NCBI RefSeq assembly: GCF_003732275.1
Contig: NZ_MOBM01000021.1
Coordinates: forward strand, 62,001-126,000
Reading direction: 5' to 3'
Length of the DNA: 64,000 bases
From: Pseudomonas frederiksbergensis
GTDB taxonomy: Bacteria > Pseudomonadota > Gammaproteobacteria > Pseudomonadales > Pseudomonadaceae
Of the stretch, positions 16,901-24,830 are shown piece by piece. Every line of letters starts with the position of its first letter. Position 1 is the first letter of the stretch. Below the pieces are notes generated by a model. That model saw only the letters and a list, made by a program, of their open reading frames with translations. It made no database searches and had not been told where the DNA came from. The position numbers and the translations under genes are program-made.

Positions 16901-18275
16901 GCAGCAGTGCCTGATAGTGCTTTTCGTCGAGCGTGGCGTAAGGCGAGGCGTTGCGCAGCATTTCCAGCAGCGCCTGTTCCTGCCATTCCTGGCAGCTGAC
17001 CTCGGCGATGATCTGCTGGGCCAGCACGTCCAGCGGCGCTTCTGGGATTTGCAACGTGTCGAGTTCACCACGGCGGACGCAATCGAGCAGGGCGGCGCAT
17101 TCGATCAGGTCGTCGCGGGTGGTGGCGAATAACCGGCCCTTGGGCGTGCCGCCGACCTGGTGCCCGGAGCGGCCGACCCGTTGCAGAAACCCGGCAATCG
17201 AGCGTGGCGAAGCGATCTGGCACACCAGGTCGACGTCGCCGATATCGATCCCCAATTCCAGCGAAGCAGTGGCGATCAGCACTTGCAGCTCGCCGCGCTT
17301 AAGCCGTTGTTCGGCGTCGAGACGAAACTCTTTGGCCAGGCTGCCATGGTGGGCCGCTACCGCGTCCTTGCCGAGGCGCTCGCTCAAGTGTCGACTCAGG
17401 CGTTCGGCCAGGCGTCGGGTGTTGACGAAAATCAGCGTGGTCCGGTGTTCACGGGCGAGGGCGGCGAGTCGGTCATAGACCAGTTCCCAGACGTCATTGG
17501 CCATCACCGCCGACAACGGCACGGGCGGCACCTCTATATCGAGATCCCGTGGGCGGGCGTGGCCGATGTCGATGATGTCGCAGTCGCGATCACGGCCGAC
17601 CAAAAAGCGCGAGACCGCTTCGATGGGTTTTTGCGTGGCAGACAGGCCGATCCTCACCAGTGGTTGCGAGCAAAGCGCCTGCAGACGTTCCAGGCTCAGG
17701 GCCAGGTGGCTACCGCGTTTGCTGGCGGCAATGGCGTGGATTTCGTCGACGATTACCGTGTGGGTGGTGCCTAGCATTTGCCGGCCGGAGTCGGAGCCGA
17801 GCAGCACGTAAAGGGATTCCGGGGTGGTCACCAGAATGTGCGGCGCGGTTTTGCGCATGGCCGAGCGATCTTTTTGCGGCGTATCGCCGGTGCGCACGGC
17901 GGTGCTGATCGGCACATCGGGCAAGCCCATCACGCGCAACTGTTCGGTAATGCCGGCCAGCGGGTTTTGCAGGTTGATCTGGATGTCGTTGGACAACGCC
18001 TTGAGCGGCGAAACGTAGACCACCAGGGTTTCGTCTGGCAGGCCGTCCGGGCTCTCCAGGCCGCGATGGATCAGATCATCGAGCACGGCCAGAAACGCGG
18101 TGAGGGTTTTGCCGGAGCCGGTGGGCGCGGCGATCAGAGTCGAGCGGCGCTGGCGGATCAACGGCCACGCCCGGGCCTGGGCGGCGGTGGCCGTCGCGAA
18201 GGTGTTGCTGAACCAGGCGCTGACGGCGGGGTGAAAGCCTGCCAGGGCAGCGTCCGTGGGGATGGGCAGATTCAT
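13959..18275 (-). CDS. lhr: ATP-dependent helicase Lhr
   Basis: This 1438-residue protein is a long superfamily 2 helicase. Walker A is APTGSGKT at residues 50-57, followed by SPLKALSND (motif Ia) and the DEIH box in VIVDEIHAIAASKRG. RecA domain 2 has QRVGRSGHQ (motif VI). The remainder is the Lhr winged-helix and beta-barrel core plus a long C-terminal extension with repeated winged-helix-like segments, close to the 1538 residues of E. coli Lhr. It unwinds DNA and RNA:DNA hybrids in repair. The ATG at 18275 gives the expected N-terminus; the region before it contains a REP sequence and cannot be coding. Monocistronic. Confidence 0.92.
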   Translation of the reverse strand: MNLPIPTDAALAGFHPAVSAWFSNTFATATAAQARAWPLIRQRRSTLIAAPTGSGKTLTAFLAVLDDLIHRGLESPDGLPDETLVVYVSPLKALSNDIQINLQNPLAGITEQLRVMGLPDVPISTAVRTGDTPQKDRSAMRKTAPHILVTTPESLYVLLGSDSGRQMLGTTHTVIVDEIHAIAASKRGSHLALSLERLQALCSQPLVRIGLSATQKPIEAVSRFLVGRDRDCDIIDIGHARPRDLDIEVPPVPLSAVMANDVWELVYDRLAALAREHRTTLIFVNTRRLAERLSRHLSERLGKDAVAAHHGSLAKEFRLDAEQRLKRGELQVLIATASLELGIDIGDVDLVCQIASPRSIAGFLQRVGRSGHQVGGTPKGRLFATTRDDLIECAALLDCVRRGELDTLQIPEAPLDVLAQQIIAEVSCQEWQEQALLEMLRNASPYATLDEKHYQALLQMLAEGYNGRLGVRSAYLHRDAVSRTLRGRRGAKLTAVTSGGTIPDNADYSVLLEPQGLNIGSVNEDFAVESIAGDIFQLGNTSYRILRVETGKVRVEDAQGQPPTIPFWLGEAPGRSDELSFAVARLQAQLDERLGATPGNLQPAVDWLTDVLGLNLASAEQLVDYLARARQALGALPSQDTLLMERFFDESGGTQLIIHSPFGSRINRAWGLALRKRFCRTFNFELQAAASEDAIVLSLSTGHSFELEDVWRYLHSNSAEHTLIQAVLEAPLFGVRWRWNAGVALALPRYSGGRKVPPQIQRMKSEDLIASVFPDQIACVENLAGEREIHDHPLVEQTLDDCLHEAMDSEGWLTLLRRMEQGDIRLISRDLPAPSPLAAEILSARPYTFLDDAPLEERRTQAVLNRRWSDPQSTDDLGALDAEAITAVRDEAWPTPTGVDEMHEALMSLACIADAEAQANPNWLEWLNTLADTGRASRLQLNAEQSLWLALERLTCLRAIYPQAILVPPLEALPGFDETWEPDEAVLELIRARLSAFGPLPLKAIAEPLGLPAIQVSQALTQLEREGYVLRGRFTPGAPEEEWCERHLLARIHRYTVKRLRREIEPVALQDFMRFLFDWQHLSAASQGQGRAVLPAIISQFEGYPAAASAWDSDILPARLKDYSATWLDDLCRSGKLVWTRLTTRNKSTSTALRSTPILLLPRSQVGLWSGLTEQTPVSELSPKTQKVHEAFCQHGALFFDELIHEAHLLRSELEIALQELVGAGLVNADSFAGLRALITPASKRQNRSSRRGRGAFVGGMDDAGRWALLRRGAAAPVVDKQRPAPTPNETLEHIAMTLLRRYGVVFWRLLEREADWLPSWRELLRTFHRLEARGEIRGGRFVSGLAGEQFALPEAIALLREVRRRPHDGSLIAVCGVDPLNLAGTLLPGAKVPALASNRLVYRDGIPAAAEIAGKQQFWLELDQQASGEVRSKLIRH

Positions 18276-18347
18276 GGAGTAATTTATGCGGGTGGGGGCG
18301 GGAAGATGCAAGTACCGCTCAGGATCTGTGTCGATCCTTATGGCCCC

Positions 18348-18422
18348 ATCGCGAGCAGGCTCGCTCCCACATTGGATTTGTATGCGCCACACATCCCTTG
18401 TGGGAGCGAGCCTGCTCGCGAT
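18348..18422. repeat. REP pair, divergent class (75 bp)
   Basis: Outward-pointing REP cores with a short spacer containing TTGGATTTG, upstream of lhr. Together with the inverted repeat at 18439 it fills the 309-base gap between lhr and the next gene. Confidence 0.9.
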
Positions 18423-18438
18423 GGGGCCGGTTGCAGCA

Positions 18439-18468
18439 CCGTAAATCCGGTAGATCTACACTTTACGG
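18439..18468. promoter_or_regulatory. Nested palindrome in divergent promoter region
   Basis: CCGTAAA and TTTACGG enclose a perfect inner palindrome GTAGATCTAC. It lies between the divergent lhr and sugar-nucleotide genes, 117 bases before the latter, and looks like an operator. Confidence 0.45.
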
Positions 18469-18584
18469 ATGACGGTTGCGCACTAAACCCGCAAAATGCA
18501 ACGATTCCGGCAATTATTGAGGACATCGCCTGTGGGCGCTGTCGATAAAGCCATCGTTCCAATCAGACTGGGCCTGCTGACTCT

Positions 18585-19469
18585 ATGCGAATGCGCCTTA
18601 TGTTACTGGGCGGCGGAAATGCCCTTGGGCAGGCGCTGATTCGCCTCGGTGCGGAGGAAGACATCGGTTTCCTCGCCCCCCGCCCCCCGCAAGACGGCTG
18701 GGACGCCGCGAGCCTGACGCAACTGCTCGACGATACCCGTCCGGATGCGTTGATCAATCTCGCCTACTACTTTGACTGGTTCCAGGCGGAAACCGTCAGC
18801 GAGCAGCGTCTGGCCGGGCAGGAGCGAGCCATCGAACGGCTGGCCGAGCTGTGCCAGCATCACAACATTGTGCTGCTGCAACCGTCGAGTTATCGCGTGT
18901 TCGATGGCTCCCGGGCAACCGCCTACAGCGAAAAAGACGAACCGGTACCGCTGGGCCTGCGTGGCCAGGCCTTGTGGCGAATCGAGCAAAGCGTGCGCGC
19001 CACCTGTCCGCAGCATGTGTTGCTGCGTTTCGGCTGGCTGCTCGATGACAGCCCCGACGGCACCCTCGGGCGATTCCTGGCCCGGGCCGAGAAAGCTGAA
19101 GAACTGCTGATGGCCGATGATCGTCGCGGCAATCCGACGCCGGTGGACGATGCCGCCCGGGTGATCATTTCGGTGCTCAAGCAACTCGATTGCTCCGCGC
19201 CGCTGTGGGGCACTTACCACTACGCCGGACATGAAGCGACCACGCCGCTGGCGCTGGGGCAGGCGATTCTTACCGAAGCACGCGCCTTACACCCGCTGGC
19301 CATCGAAGCGCCGACCGCCCAGGCTCATGCCGCGCGGCCCGACGCCGTCGAAGAACCGCAGCACGCGGTGCTGGCCTGCAAGAAAATTCTGCACACTTTC
19401 GGGATCAAGCCTCGCGCCTGGCGCGCGGCACTCCCGGGCTTACTGGATAGGTTTTATCGCCATGGCTGA
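18585..19469 (+). CDS. Sugar nucleotide-binding SDR protein (RmlD-like)
   Basis: The 294-residue protein has an N-terminal Rossmann motif (MLLGGGNALGQAL), a PSSYRVFDGSRATAYSEKDEP segment aligning with the catalytic region of dTDP-4-dehydrorhamnose reductases, and GDTxPD-like C-terminal features. The usual YxxxK pair is not intact, the Lys and Tyr positions being replaced around LRGQALWRIEQ, so it may bind rather than reduce a sugar nucleotide. It overlaps the following epimerase gene by eight bases, so both probably act on one nucleotide sugar. Start could also be at the second or third in-frame ATG (18591, 18600). Confidence 0.75.
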   Translation: MRMRLMLLGGGNALGQALIRLGAEEDIGFLAPRPPQDGWDAASLTQLLDDTRPDALINLAYYFDWFQAETVSEQRLAGQERAIERLAELCQHHNIVLLQPSSYRVFDGSRATAYSEKDEPVPLGLRGQALWRIEQSVRATCPQHVLLRFGWLLDDSPDGTLGRFLARAEKAEELLMADDRRGNPTPVDDAARVIISVLKQLDCSAPLWGTYHYAGHEATTPLALGQAILTEARALHPLAIEAPTAQAHAARPDAVEEPQHAVLACKKILHTFGIKPRAWRAALPGLLDRFYRHG

Positions 19470-20391
19470 CAGCCCTGTTTTAATCACCGGCGGCGCCGGT
19501 TTCATCGGTTCGCATTTGACCGACGCCTTGCTTGCCAAAGGGCATTCGGTGCGTATTCTCGATGACCTCTCTACCGGCAAACGCAGCAACCTGCCGCTGG
19601 ACAATCCCCTCGTCGAACTGATCGTGGGCGACGTCGCCGATGCCGCATTGGTGGCGCAGGCGATGGTCGGTTGCAGCGCTGTTGCGCACCTGGCCGCGGT
19701 GGCCTCGGTGCAGGCTTCGGTGGATGATCCGGTGAAGACTCACCAGAGCAATTTCATCGGCTCGCTGAATGTCTGCGAAGCCATGCGTCAGGCCGGTGTC
19801 AAACGGGTGCTGTACGCGTCCAGCGCAGCGGTCTACGGCAATAATGGCGAAGGTGAGTCGATTGATGAAGACACACCCAAGGCACCGTTGACGCCATACG
19901 CGGCGGACAAATTGGCGAGCGAGCATTACTTCGATTTCTATCGTCGCCAGCACGGTCTGGAGCCGGTGATTTTCCGCTTCTTCAACATCTTCGGCCCGCG
20001 CCAGGATCCATCCTCGCCGTATTCCGGGGTGATCAGTATTTTCAGCGAGCGCGCACAGAAAGGCTTGCCGATCACCGTGTTCGGCGATGGCGAGCAGACT
20101 CGGGATTTTGTCTATGTCGAGGATCTGGTGGACGTGTTGGTGCAAGCTATCGAGAAACCTCAGGTCGAAGTCGGCCCGGTGAATGTCGGCTGGAATCAGG
20201 CTACAACCCTCAAACAAATGCTGGCAGCCCTTGAAGCGGTGGTCGGCAAGCTGCCGCCCGTGAGCTACGGCCCGGCGCGTTCCGGTGATATCCGTCATTC
20301 ACGAGCGAACAACCGACGTTTGCTGGAGCGTTTTACATACCCGGAGCAGACACCAATGAGTGTTGGCCTGGCGCGGTTGCTGGGTCACTGA
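19462..20391 (+). CDS. NAD-dependent nucleotide-sugar epimerase/dehydratase
   Basis: The 309-residue extended SDR has GGAGFIG (residues 10-16) for NAD and the catalytic pair Tyr146/Lys150 in TPYAADK, with Ser120-121 before AAVYG. The segment FRFFNIFGPRQDPSSPYSGVISIF is typical of UDP-sugar 4-epimerases of the WbpP/GalE group. It would interconvert hexose or N-acetylhexosamine nucleotide sugars in the cytoplasm. The ATG at 19462 lies within the end of the preceding SDR gene. A strong terminator follows. No glycosyltransferase genes adjoin, so the glycan is unknown. Confidence 0.82.
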   Translation: MADSPVLITGGAGFIGSHLTDALLAKGHSVRILDDLSTGKRSNLPLDNPLVELIVGDVADAALVAQAMVGCSAVAHLAAVASVQASVDDPVKTHQSNFIGSLNVCEAMRQAGVKRVLYASSAAVYGNNGEGESIDEDTPKAPLTPYAADKLASEHYFDFYRRQHGLEPVIFRFFNIFGPRQDPSSPYSGVISIFSERAQKGLPITVFGDGEQTRDFVYVEDLVDVLVQAIEKPQVEVGPVNVGWNQATTLKQMLAALEAVVGKLPPVSYGPARSGDIRHSRANNRRLLERFTYPEQTPMSVGLARLLGH

Positions 20392-20408
20392 AGTTTTACA
20401 CAGCCATG

Positions 20409-20436
20409 AAAAAGGCGCCTTTAAGGCGCCTTTTTT
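20409..20436 (+). terminator. Rho-independent terminator
   Basis: AAAAAGGCGCC, a short TTAA loop, then GGCGCCTTTTTT. It ends the two-gene SDR operon and, because both arms carry A/T tails, could work in both directions toward oprG. Confidence 0.85.
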
Positions 20437-20454
20437 GTGGCCGATGCAATACTC

Positions 20455-20547
20455 GTGGCGAGGGAGCTGCTCCCGTTCGACGGCGCAGCAGTCGCCATCA
20501 TTATTGGGTCTGCTTCGCAGCCCAGCGGGAGCAAGCTCCCTCGCCAC
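20455..20547. repeat. Family-2 palindromic repeat, short form (93 bp)
   Basis: Ends GTGGCGAGGGAGC and its inverse; the interior is shorter than in the copy at 11473. It lies at the 3-prime end of oprG. Confidence 0.85.
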
Positions 20548-20567
20548 AAACGCCGGACAAGTGTTTC

Positions 20568-21266
20568 TTAGAACTTGTAACCCAAACCAACCATGTAAAT
20601 GAACGGGTCCACATCAACGTCGACCTTGGCCCGGGTGCCCGGTGCGACGGCGTTGTTTTCCACGGTCGCGGTGGTGTCGATGTCGATGTAGCGCACCTGC
20701 GCGTTGATCATTACGTTGTCGGTCAGCATGTAGTCGGCACCGACCTGCCAGGCCAGCCCCCAGGAGTTATCCGCCTTGAAGTTGCTGAAGCCATTGGCGG
20801 CGGCTTCGCTGCCGACGTGTTCGTCGTAGATCCAGGTATAGTTGATGCCGCCGCCGATGTACGGCTGGAACGCGGACTTGGCGTCCAGCGGATAGTAGAC
20901 CAGGCTCAGGGTTGGCGGCAGGTGTTTCAGGGTGCCGAGTTTGCCGTTGGCGGCGCCGAGGGCGGTGCCTTTGAGCTTCACGTCATGCTCGAACGGCGAG
21001 GCCGCCAGCAGTTCGATCCCCAGATTGTTGGTGATCATGTAGGCGAAGTTCAAACCCAGTTGCGTGTCGCTGCTCATGGTGGCCTTGCCACCCAGATCGG
21101 CGCCCTTCAGCGGGCCCTGATCGACCTTGACGCTGGAGCTGTCGGCTTCCGGGTTGACGGTGATCGCACCGGCCCGAACGATGATGTCACCGGCAGTGTG
21201 AGCATGGGCGAGCGGGGCGGCGAGCGCGAGGGCGAACAGCGAAGCGCAGAGCTTGGACTTGTGCAT
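20568..21266 (-). CDS. oprG: Outer membrane protein OprG (OmpW family)
   Basis: The 232-residue protein has a 22-residue signal peptide ending LAHA and then an OmpW-type eight-stranded barrel: AGDIIVRAGAITVNPEADSS at the mature start, PPTLSLVYYPL and PYIGGGINYTW in the middle, and a terminal YKF for BAM recognition. OprG/OmpW form narrow hydrophobic channels for small nonpolar molecules. Gene order with the flanking SDR genes and the ABC cluster agrees with PA4067 of PAO1. An Anr-type promoter lies upstream, consistent with the anaerobic regulation reported for P. aeruginosa oprG. Confidence 0.93.
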   Translation of the reverse strand: MHKSKLCASLFALALAAPLAHAHTAGDIIVRAGAITVNPEADSSSVKVDQGPLKGADLGGKATMSSDTQLGLNFAYMITNNLGIELLAASPFEHDVKLKGTALGAANGKLGTLKHLPPTLSLVYYPLDAKSAFQPYIGGGINYTWIYDEHVGSEAAANGFSNFKADNSWGLAWQVGADYMLTDNVMINAQVRYIDIDTTATVENNAVAPGTRAKVDVDVDPFIYMVGLGYKF

Positions 21267-21296
21267 GGGGGCTCCAAAGGACGTTAAAAATGTTCG

Positions 21297-21345
21297 ATGT
21301 CCAATGGTAGTGATCCAACTGATACGGTCTTTTGATTCAGCTCAA
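21297..21345 (-). promoter_or_regulatory. Anr/FNR-dependent promoter of oprG
   Basis: On the minus strand TTGAG-CTGA-ATCAA (21345 to 21332) matches the FNR/Anr consensus at nine of ten positions. Exactly 22 bases later comes TACCAT (21309 to 21304), a -10 hexamer. The box is then centred at -41.5, the class II activator position, with a start site near 21297 and a leader of about 30 bases. Confidence 0.75.
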
Positions 21346-21377
21346 TGAAACAGTGATGGGTTGGTTTCGATGGCCTC

Positions 21378-21470
21378 ATCGCGAGCAGGCTCGCTCCCAC
21401 AATAGATCGTGGTGTTTCATGATAGTTGCGTATCAACACCATCCCTTGTGGGAGCGAGCCTGCTCGCGAT
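21378..21470. repeat. REP pair, divergent class (93 bp)
   Basis: Outward-pointing REP cores between oprG and the DUF3299 gene. Confidence 0.9.
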
Positions 21471-21503
21471 AGCTATCTGTCAGATCACACACAACCACCG
21501 GAT

Positions 21504-22025
21504 TCACTCCGGCAATTCATACACATAAATCTTGTCCGCCTCCATCTGATACCCGGCATCCGCCAACTCGCTGGTGGACGCCTTTACCTGCAACGCACCT
21601 TCGATCCAGTACGGCTGATACAGCTCATCAAGCTTCACGCCGACTTCGCTTTTGACATGCACGATCTGGTTCGACGGTGGAGGCGGTACGTGGATGCAGG
21701 CGCCGAAATACGGCACCAGCAGAAACTCCGTAGTGCGGCCTTCTTCACTGACTTCCAGCGGCACGATGTACCCCGGTAAACGAATATTCTGGCCGTCGAG
21801 GCTCTTCACCACCGGCGCGTTCGGCATGTCCTGCTTGGCGGCCGGGGCCGATTCTGCGGACAACGCATCGCTCATCTTCGACAGGTCATGCAGCGGCGTC
21901 ATGTTCGGCACTTCTGGCGCAGCATCCGGCGGGATCATTTCCGACCAGGTCAGGTCCTTCGGCTCGCCCGCCCACAACGGAAGGGCAACCAGCATCAATA
22001 GCGCAAGCACAGCGCGGGGCATCAT
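21504..22025 (-). CDS. DUF3299 domain protein, exported
   Basis: The 173-residue protein starts with a signal peptide (MMPRAVLALLMLVALPLWA) and then a DUF3299 domain with the conserved stretch LVPYFGACIHVPPPPSNQIV, where a Cys and His could bind metal. The function is unknown. The ATG at 22025 has GAGG six bases upstream; a start at 22037 would overlap the permease stop as ATGA but has no site. It is the last gene of the ABC cluster, which suggests a periplasmic partner of the transporter, in a zinc-linked setting. Confidence 0.75.
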   Translation of the reverse strand: MMPRAVLALLMLVALPLWAGEPKDLTWSEMIPPDAAPEVPNMTPLHDLSKMSDALSAESAPAAKQDMPNAPVVKSLDGQNIRLPGYIVPLEVSEEGRTTEFLLVPYFGACIHVPPPPSNQIVHVKSEVGVKLDELYQPYWIEGALQVKASTSELADAGYQMEADKIYVYELPE

Positions 22026-22033
22026 TAATGTCC

Positions 22034-23299
22034 TCATAGTCGGATCGACAGGCCATCGGCCAAGGATTGGCGATAAGCGCGCCAGGCCGGCACGCTGCCC
22101 ATCAGCAGCGCGGCGATCAGGATGCCACCGAGCAGCGTCCATTCATATTCACTCGGCCAGGCCAGCGGCAAGTACAAGCCATAATTCGCCTGCACGTAAC
22201 CCTGAGCTGCGGCGATGCACACATACAGCAGCGCCACACCGGCAATCACTCCGGACAACGCCAGGGCAAAGGCTTCCAGCACCAGCAAAGTCGCGATGTG
22301 CCACGGCCGCGCGCCGACCGAGCGCAGAATCGCCATCTCGCGGCGCCGCTCGTTGAGGCTGGTGAGGATCGCCGTGAGCATGCCGATCAACCCGGTGAGC
22401 ACCACGAACAGCGAGACGACGAACAAGGCTTTTTCCGCCGTGCTCATCAAACTCCACAGCTCCTGCAATGCCACACCCGGCAGGATCGCCAGCATCGGTT
22501 CGCCACGGAATTCGTTGATCTCCCGTTGCAGCGCAAACGTCGAAATCTTGCTGTTGAGGCCGAGCATGAACGCGGTGATCGCTTGCGGCGTCAGGTCCAT
22601 GTTGCGCGCCTGGTCGGCACTGATCCGGCCGTTACCGCGTGCCGGCACGCCGTTGTGCCAGTCGATGTGGATGGCTTCCATTCCGCCGAGGCTGATGTGC
22701 AGCGTGCGGTCCACCGGGGTGCCGGTACGTTTGAGAATGCCGACCACGGTGAATGGTTTGTCGTCGTGTTTGACCAGGCTGATCACCGCCACGCCATGGG
22801 CCAACACCAGTTTGTCGCCGAGCTTGTAATGCAGCGCATCGGCCACTTCGGCGCCGAGCACCACTTCGAACGGATCGCTGGCGAAGGCGCGGCCGTCGGC
22901 GAGTTCGAGGTGTTGTTGATGGCCGTACTGGTAATGTTCGAAGTACGCCTCGGTGGTGCCCATCACCCGATATCCGCGATGGGAATCGCCGAGGGACATC
23001 GGGATCGCCCACTTCACTTTCGGGTTGTTAGCGAAATGTTCAAAGCTGTCCCAACGAATGTTGTTGGTGGCGTTGCCGATGCGGAACACCGAATACAACA
23101 GCAGGTTCACCGAACCGGAACGCGCGCCGACGATCAGGTCGGTGCCGCTGATGGTGCTGGCGAAACTGGCTTTGGCTTCGGTGCGCACCCGCTCCACCGC
23201 CAGCAGCAGGCAGACCGACAGGGCGATGGCGAATGCGGTGAGGATCGCGGTGAAGCGACGGTTAGCCAGACTGGCCATGGCTAGACGAAACAAATACAT
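22034..23299 (-). CDS. FtsX/MacB-like ABC transporter permease
   Basis: The 421-residue protein has one N-terminal transmembrane helix (RFTAILTAFAIALSVCLLLAV), a large periplasmic MacB-PCD-like domain, and three C-terminal helices beginning at KALFVVSLFVVLTGLIGMLTA, with the cytoplasmic RRREMAILRSVGARPWHI coupling motif. This is the type VII (MacB/LolCE/FtsX) topology, which moves lipoproteins or works mechanically rather than importing ions directly. The ATG at 23299 overlaps the ATPase stop region. It pairs with the ATPase upstream. Confidence 0.85.
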   Translation of the reverse strand: MYLFRLAMASLANRRFTAILTAFAIALSVCLLLAVERVRTEAKASFASTISGTDLIVGARSGSVNLLLYSVFRIGNATNNIRWDSFEHFANNPKVKWAIPMSLGDSHRGYRVMGTTEAYFEHYQYGHQQHLELADGRAFASDPFEVVLGAEVADALHYKLGDKLVLAHGVAVISLVKHDDKPFTVVGILKRTGTPVDRTLHISLGGMEAIHIDWHNGVPARGNGRISADQARNMDLTPQAITAFMLGLNSKISTFALQREINEFRGEPMLAILPGVALQELWSLMSTAEKALFVVSLFVVLTGLIGMLTAILTSLNERRREMAILRSVGARPWHIATLLVLEAFALALSGVIAGVALLYVCIAAAQGYVQANYGLYLPLAWPSEYEWTLLGGILIAALLMGSVPAWRAYRQSLADGLSIRL

Positions 23300-23300
23300 C

Positions 23301-24011
23301 TCAGACCTCGGACGGGGTGGCGGCGCGATTGAGATCGGCCAGCGACAGGTGGCGATCGAACAGCGGCGCGAGACTCTGGTCATGGCTGACAAACAACAGG
23401 CTCGACCCGGCTTCGCGGCATTCGGCGAACAGCAGGCGAATGAAGTTCTCGCGGGCGTCGTAATCCAGCGCCGACGTCGGTTCGTCGGCGATCACCAGTT
23501 CCGGCTGACCGATCAACGCGCGCGCTGCGGCGACTCGTTGCTGCTGGCCGATGGACAGCGAATCGGCGCGGCGGCTGAGCAGGTTTTGATCGGTCAAACC
23601 CAGGTGGGCGAGCAGGGTAGCTGCGGCCTGATCGACACTGCCGTGACGCTGTTTCGCCCGTTCGGCGCGCAGTTTGGAGAAGTGGCAGGGCAATTCGACG
23701 TTCTCGCGTACCGAGAGGAACGGCAGTAAGTTGAACTGCTGGAAGATGTAGCCGGTGTGATCGACGCGGAAGTGGTCGCGAGCGCCGGCAGAGAGCTCGG
23801 TCAGCTCCTGGCCGAGCAGGCGAATACTGCCGCGATCAGGCTTTTGCACGCCACCGAGCAGGCCCAGCAAAGTGGTCTTGCCGCTGCCGCTGGGGCCTTT
23901 GAGGAACAGGGTTTCACCTGGCATGAGGCGAAACGCCGGGATGTCCAGCAGCAGCGGATGACCGGGCCAGCTGAAGCCCAGGTCGGACAGTTCGATGAGT
24001 GCTTGGGTCAT
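23301..24011 (-). CDS. ABC transporter ATP-binding protein (LolD/MacB type)
   Basis: The 236-residue ATPase has Walker A GPSGSGKTT, Q-loop in YIFQQFNLLPFLSV, signature LSIGQQQRV and Walker B LVIADEPTSALD. The layout and the FQQFNLLP text are typical of LolD/MacB-type ATPases that drive FtsX-fold permeases. The ATG at 24011 has only a weak ribosome site. The permease gene follows at once, and the zrgA-like gene precedes it after a REP pair. Confidence 0.88.
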   Translation of the reverse strand: MTQALIELSDLGFSWPGHPLLLDIPAFRLMPGETLFLKGPSGSGKTTLLGLLGGVQKPDRGSIRLLGQELTELSAGARDHFRVDHTGYIFQQFNLLPFLSVRENVELPCHFSKLRAERAKQRHGSVDQAAATLLAHLGLTDQNLLSRRADSLSIGQQQRVAAARALIGQPELVIADEPTSALDYDARENFIRLLFAECREAGSSLLFVSHDQSLAPLFDRHLSLADLNRAATPSEV

Positions 24012-24071
24012 AGCGCCGATTTCATGGGTTTTGGGTACTTGTCTCAATGTCACACTCAACACAAACCCCCG

Positions 24072-24160
24072 GTGGGAGCGAGCCTGCTCGCGATGAGGCC
24101 GTCACCTTCAACATAGATGTCGACTGTTCGGCCGCTATCGCGAGCAGGCTCGCTCCCACA
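24072..24160. repeat. REP pair, convergent class (89 bp)
   Basis: Inverted REP cores in the gap between the zrgA-like gene and the ABC ATPase gene, inside a likely operon, so it may reduce downstream expression. Confidence 0.9.
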
Positions 24161-24177
24161 GGGGATCTTCGGTGAAT

Positions 24178-24780
24178 TCAGAATTTCAGGGCGGCAGCCT
24201 TGGCTGTTACTTCAACCCCTTGCTGCCCGCTCGGGCTGATCAGTTGTACCTGAATCTTCTGGGTGGCCGGGAATGTGTTGAAGATATTAGCCAGGTCCAG
24301 GGTCTTCAGCGCGCCTGGTGCCGAGCAGCTGAATTGGTAATGGGCGTGGATTTCGCTGTGGTCATGGTGATGTTCGTGGCCGTCCTTGGCCGCCTCGTGA
24401 TCATCTTCGTCATGGTCGTCGGCATCCGGTTTGTTACCGAACAGCGGGCTTTCCAGTTCCTGAGTCGCGACCACGCAACCGGCGGCTTTCGGCAGGTTGA
24501 ACAGCACCAGCGGTTTTTCCAGCTGCGCGCGGACGGCGGCGACTTTGGCCTTGTCGGCGTCGGTGGTGGCGGCATGTTCGAAACCCACCAGGTTCATCGC
24601 CGGGCTTTCCAGTTCAAGCTCCAGAGTCTGGCCATCCAGCGCCGCGTTCAGGCGACCGACGCCATGTTCGTGGGCGCTGAGGCTGCCATGTTCATCATGA
24701 TCGTGATCATGCTCGACCGCCGCATGGGCGACAGCCAGCGGCAACAAGGCAAACGGCAAAGCGAGCAGCAGACGGCGCAT
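24178..24780 (-). CDS. ZrgA-like zinc-responsive periplasmic protein (DUF2796)
   Basis: The 200-residue protein has a signal peptide ending AHA and two histidine-rich stretches: EHDHDHDEHGSLSAHEHG just after cleavage and DDHDEDDHEAAKDGHEHHHD near residue 125. These are metal-binding features, and the family (DUF2796) includes the zinc-regulated ZrgA of Vibrio. It probably binds periplasmic Zn2+. A Zur-like site lies 38-50 bases upstream of the ATG. It opens the cluster with the ABC ATPase, permease and DUF3299 genes, the same order as PA4063-PA4066 as I recall it. Confidence 0.85.
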   Translation of the reverse strand: MRRLLLALPFALLPLAVAHAAVEHDHDHDEHGSLSAHEHGVGRLNAALDGQTLELELESPAMNLVGFEHAATTDADKAKVAAVRAQLEKPLVLFNLPKAAGCVVATQELESPLFGNKPDADDHDEDDHEAAKDGHEHHHDHSEIHAHYQFSCSAPGALKTLDLANIFNTFPATQKIQVQLISPSGQQGVEVTAKAAALKF

Positions 24781-24817
24781 GGTGGGTCTCCGAAAAGTAA
24801 AATGAAAAATTTGTTAT

Positions 24818-24830
24818 GTAATCTTATAAC
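24818..24830. promoter_or_regulatory. Zur-box candidate
   Basis: GTAATCTTATAAC matches the core GTTATANTATAAC at 10 of 12 defined positions. It lies in the divergent region between the zrgA-like gene and the small gene at 24916, in an AT-rich stretch that also offers the -10 element of the zrgA-like gene. Confidence 0.55.

Noticed and set aside
24811..24830. Alternative Zur-box register using GTTAT at 24813 and ATAAC at 24826
   Set aside because: The half-sites would be eight bases apart instead of three; the register at 24818-24830 fits better.
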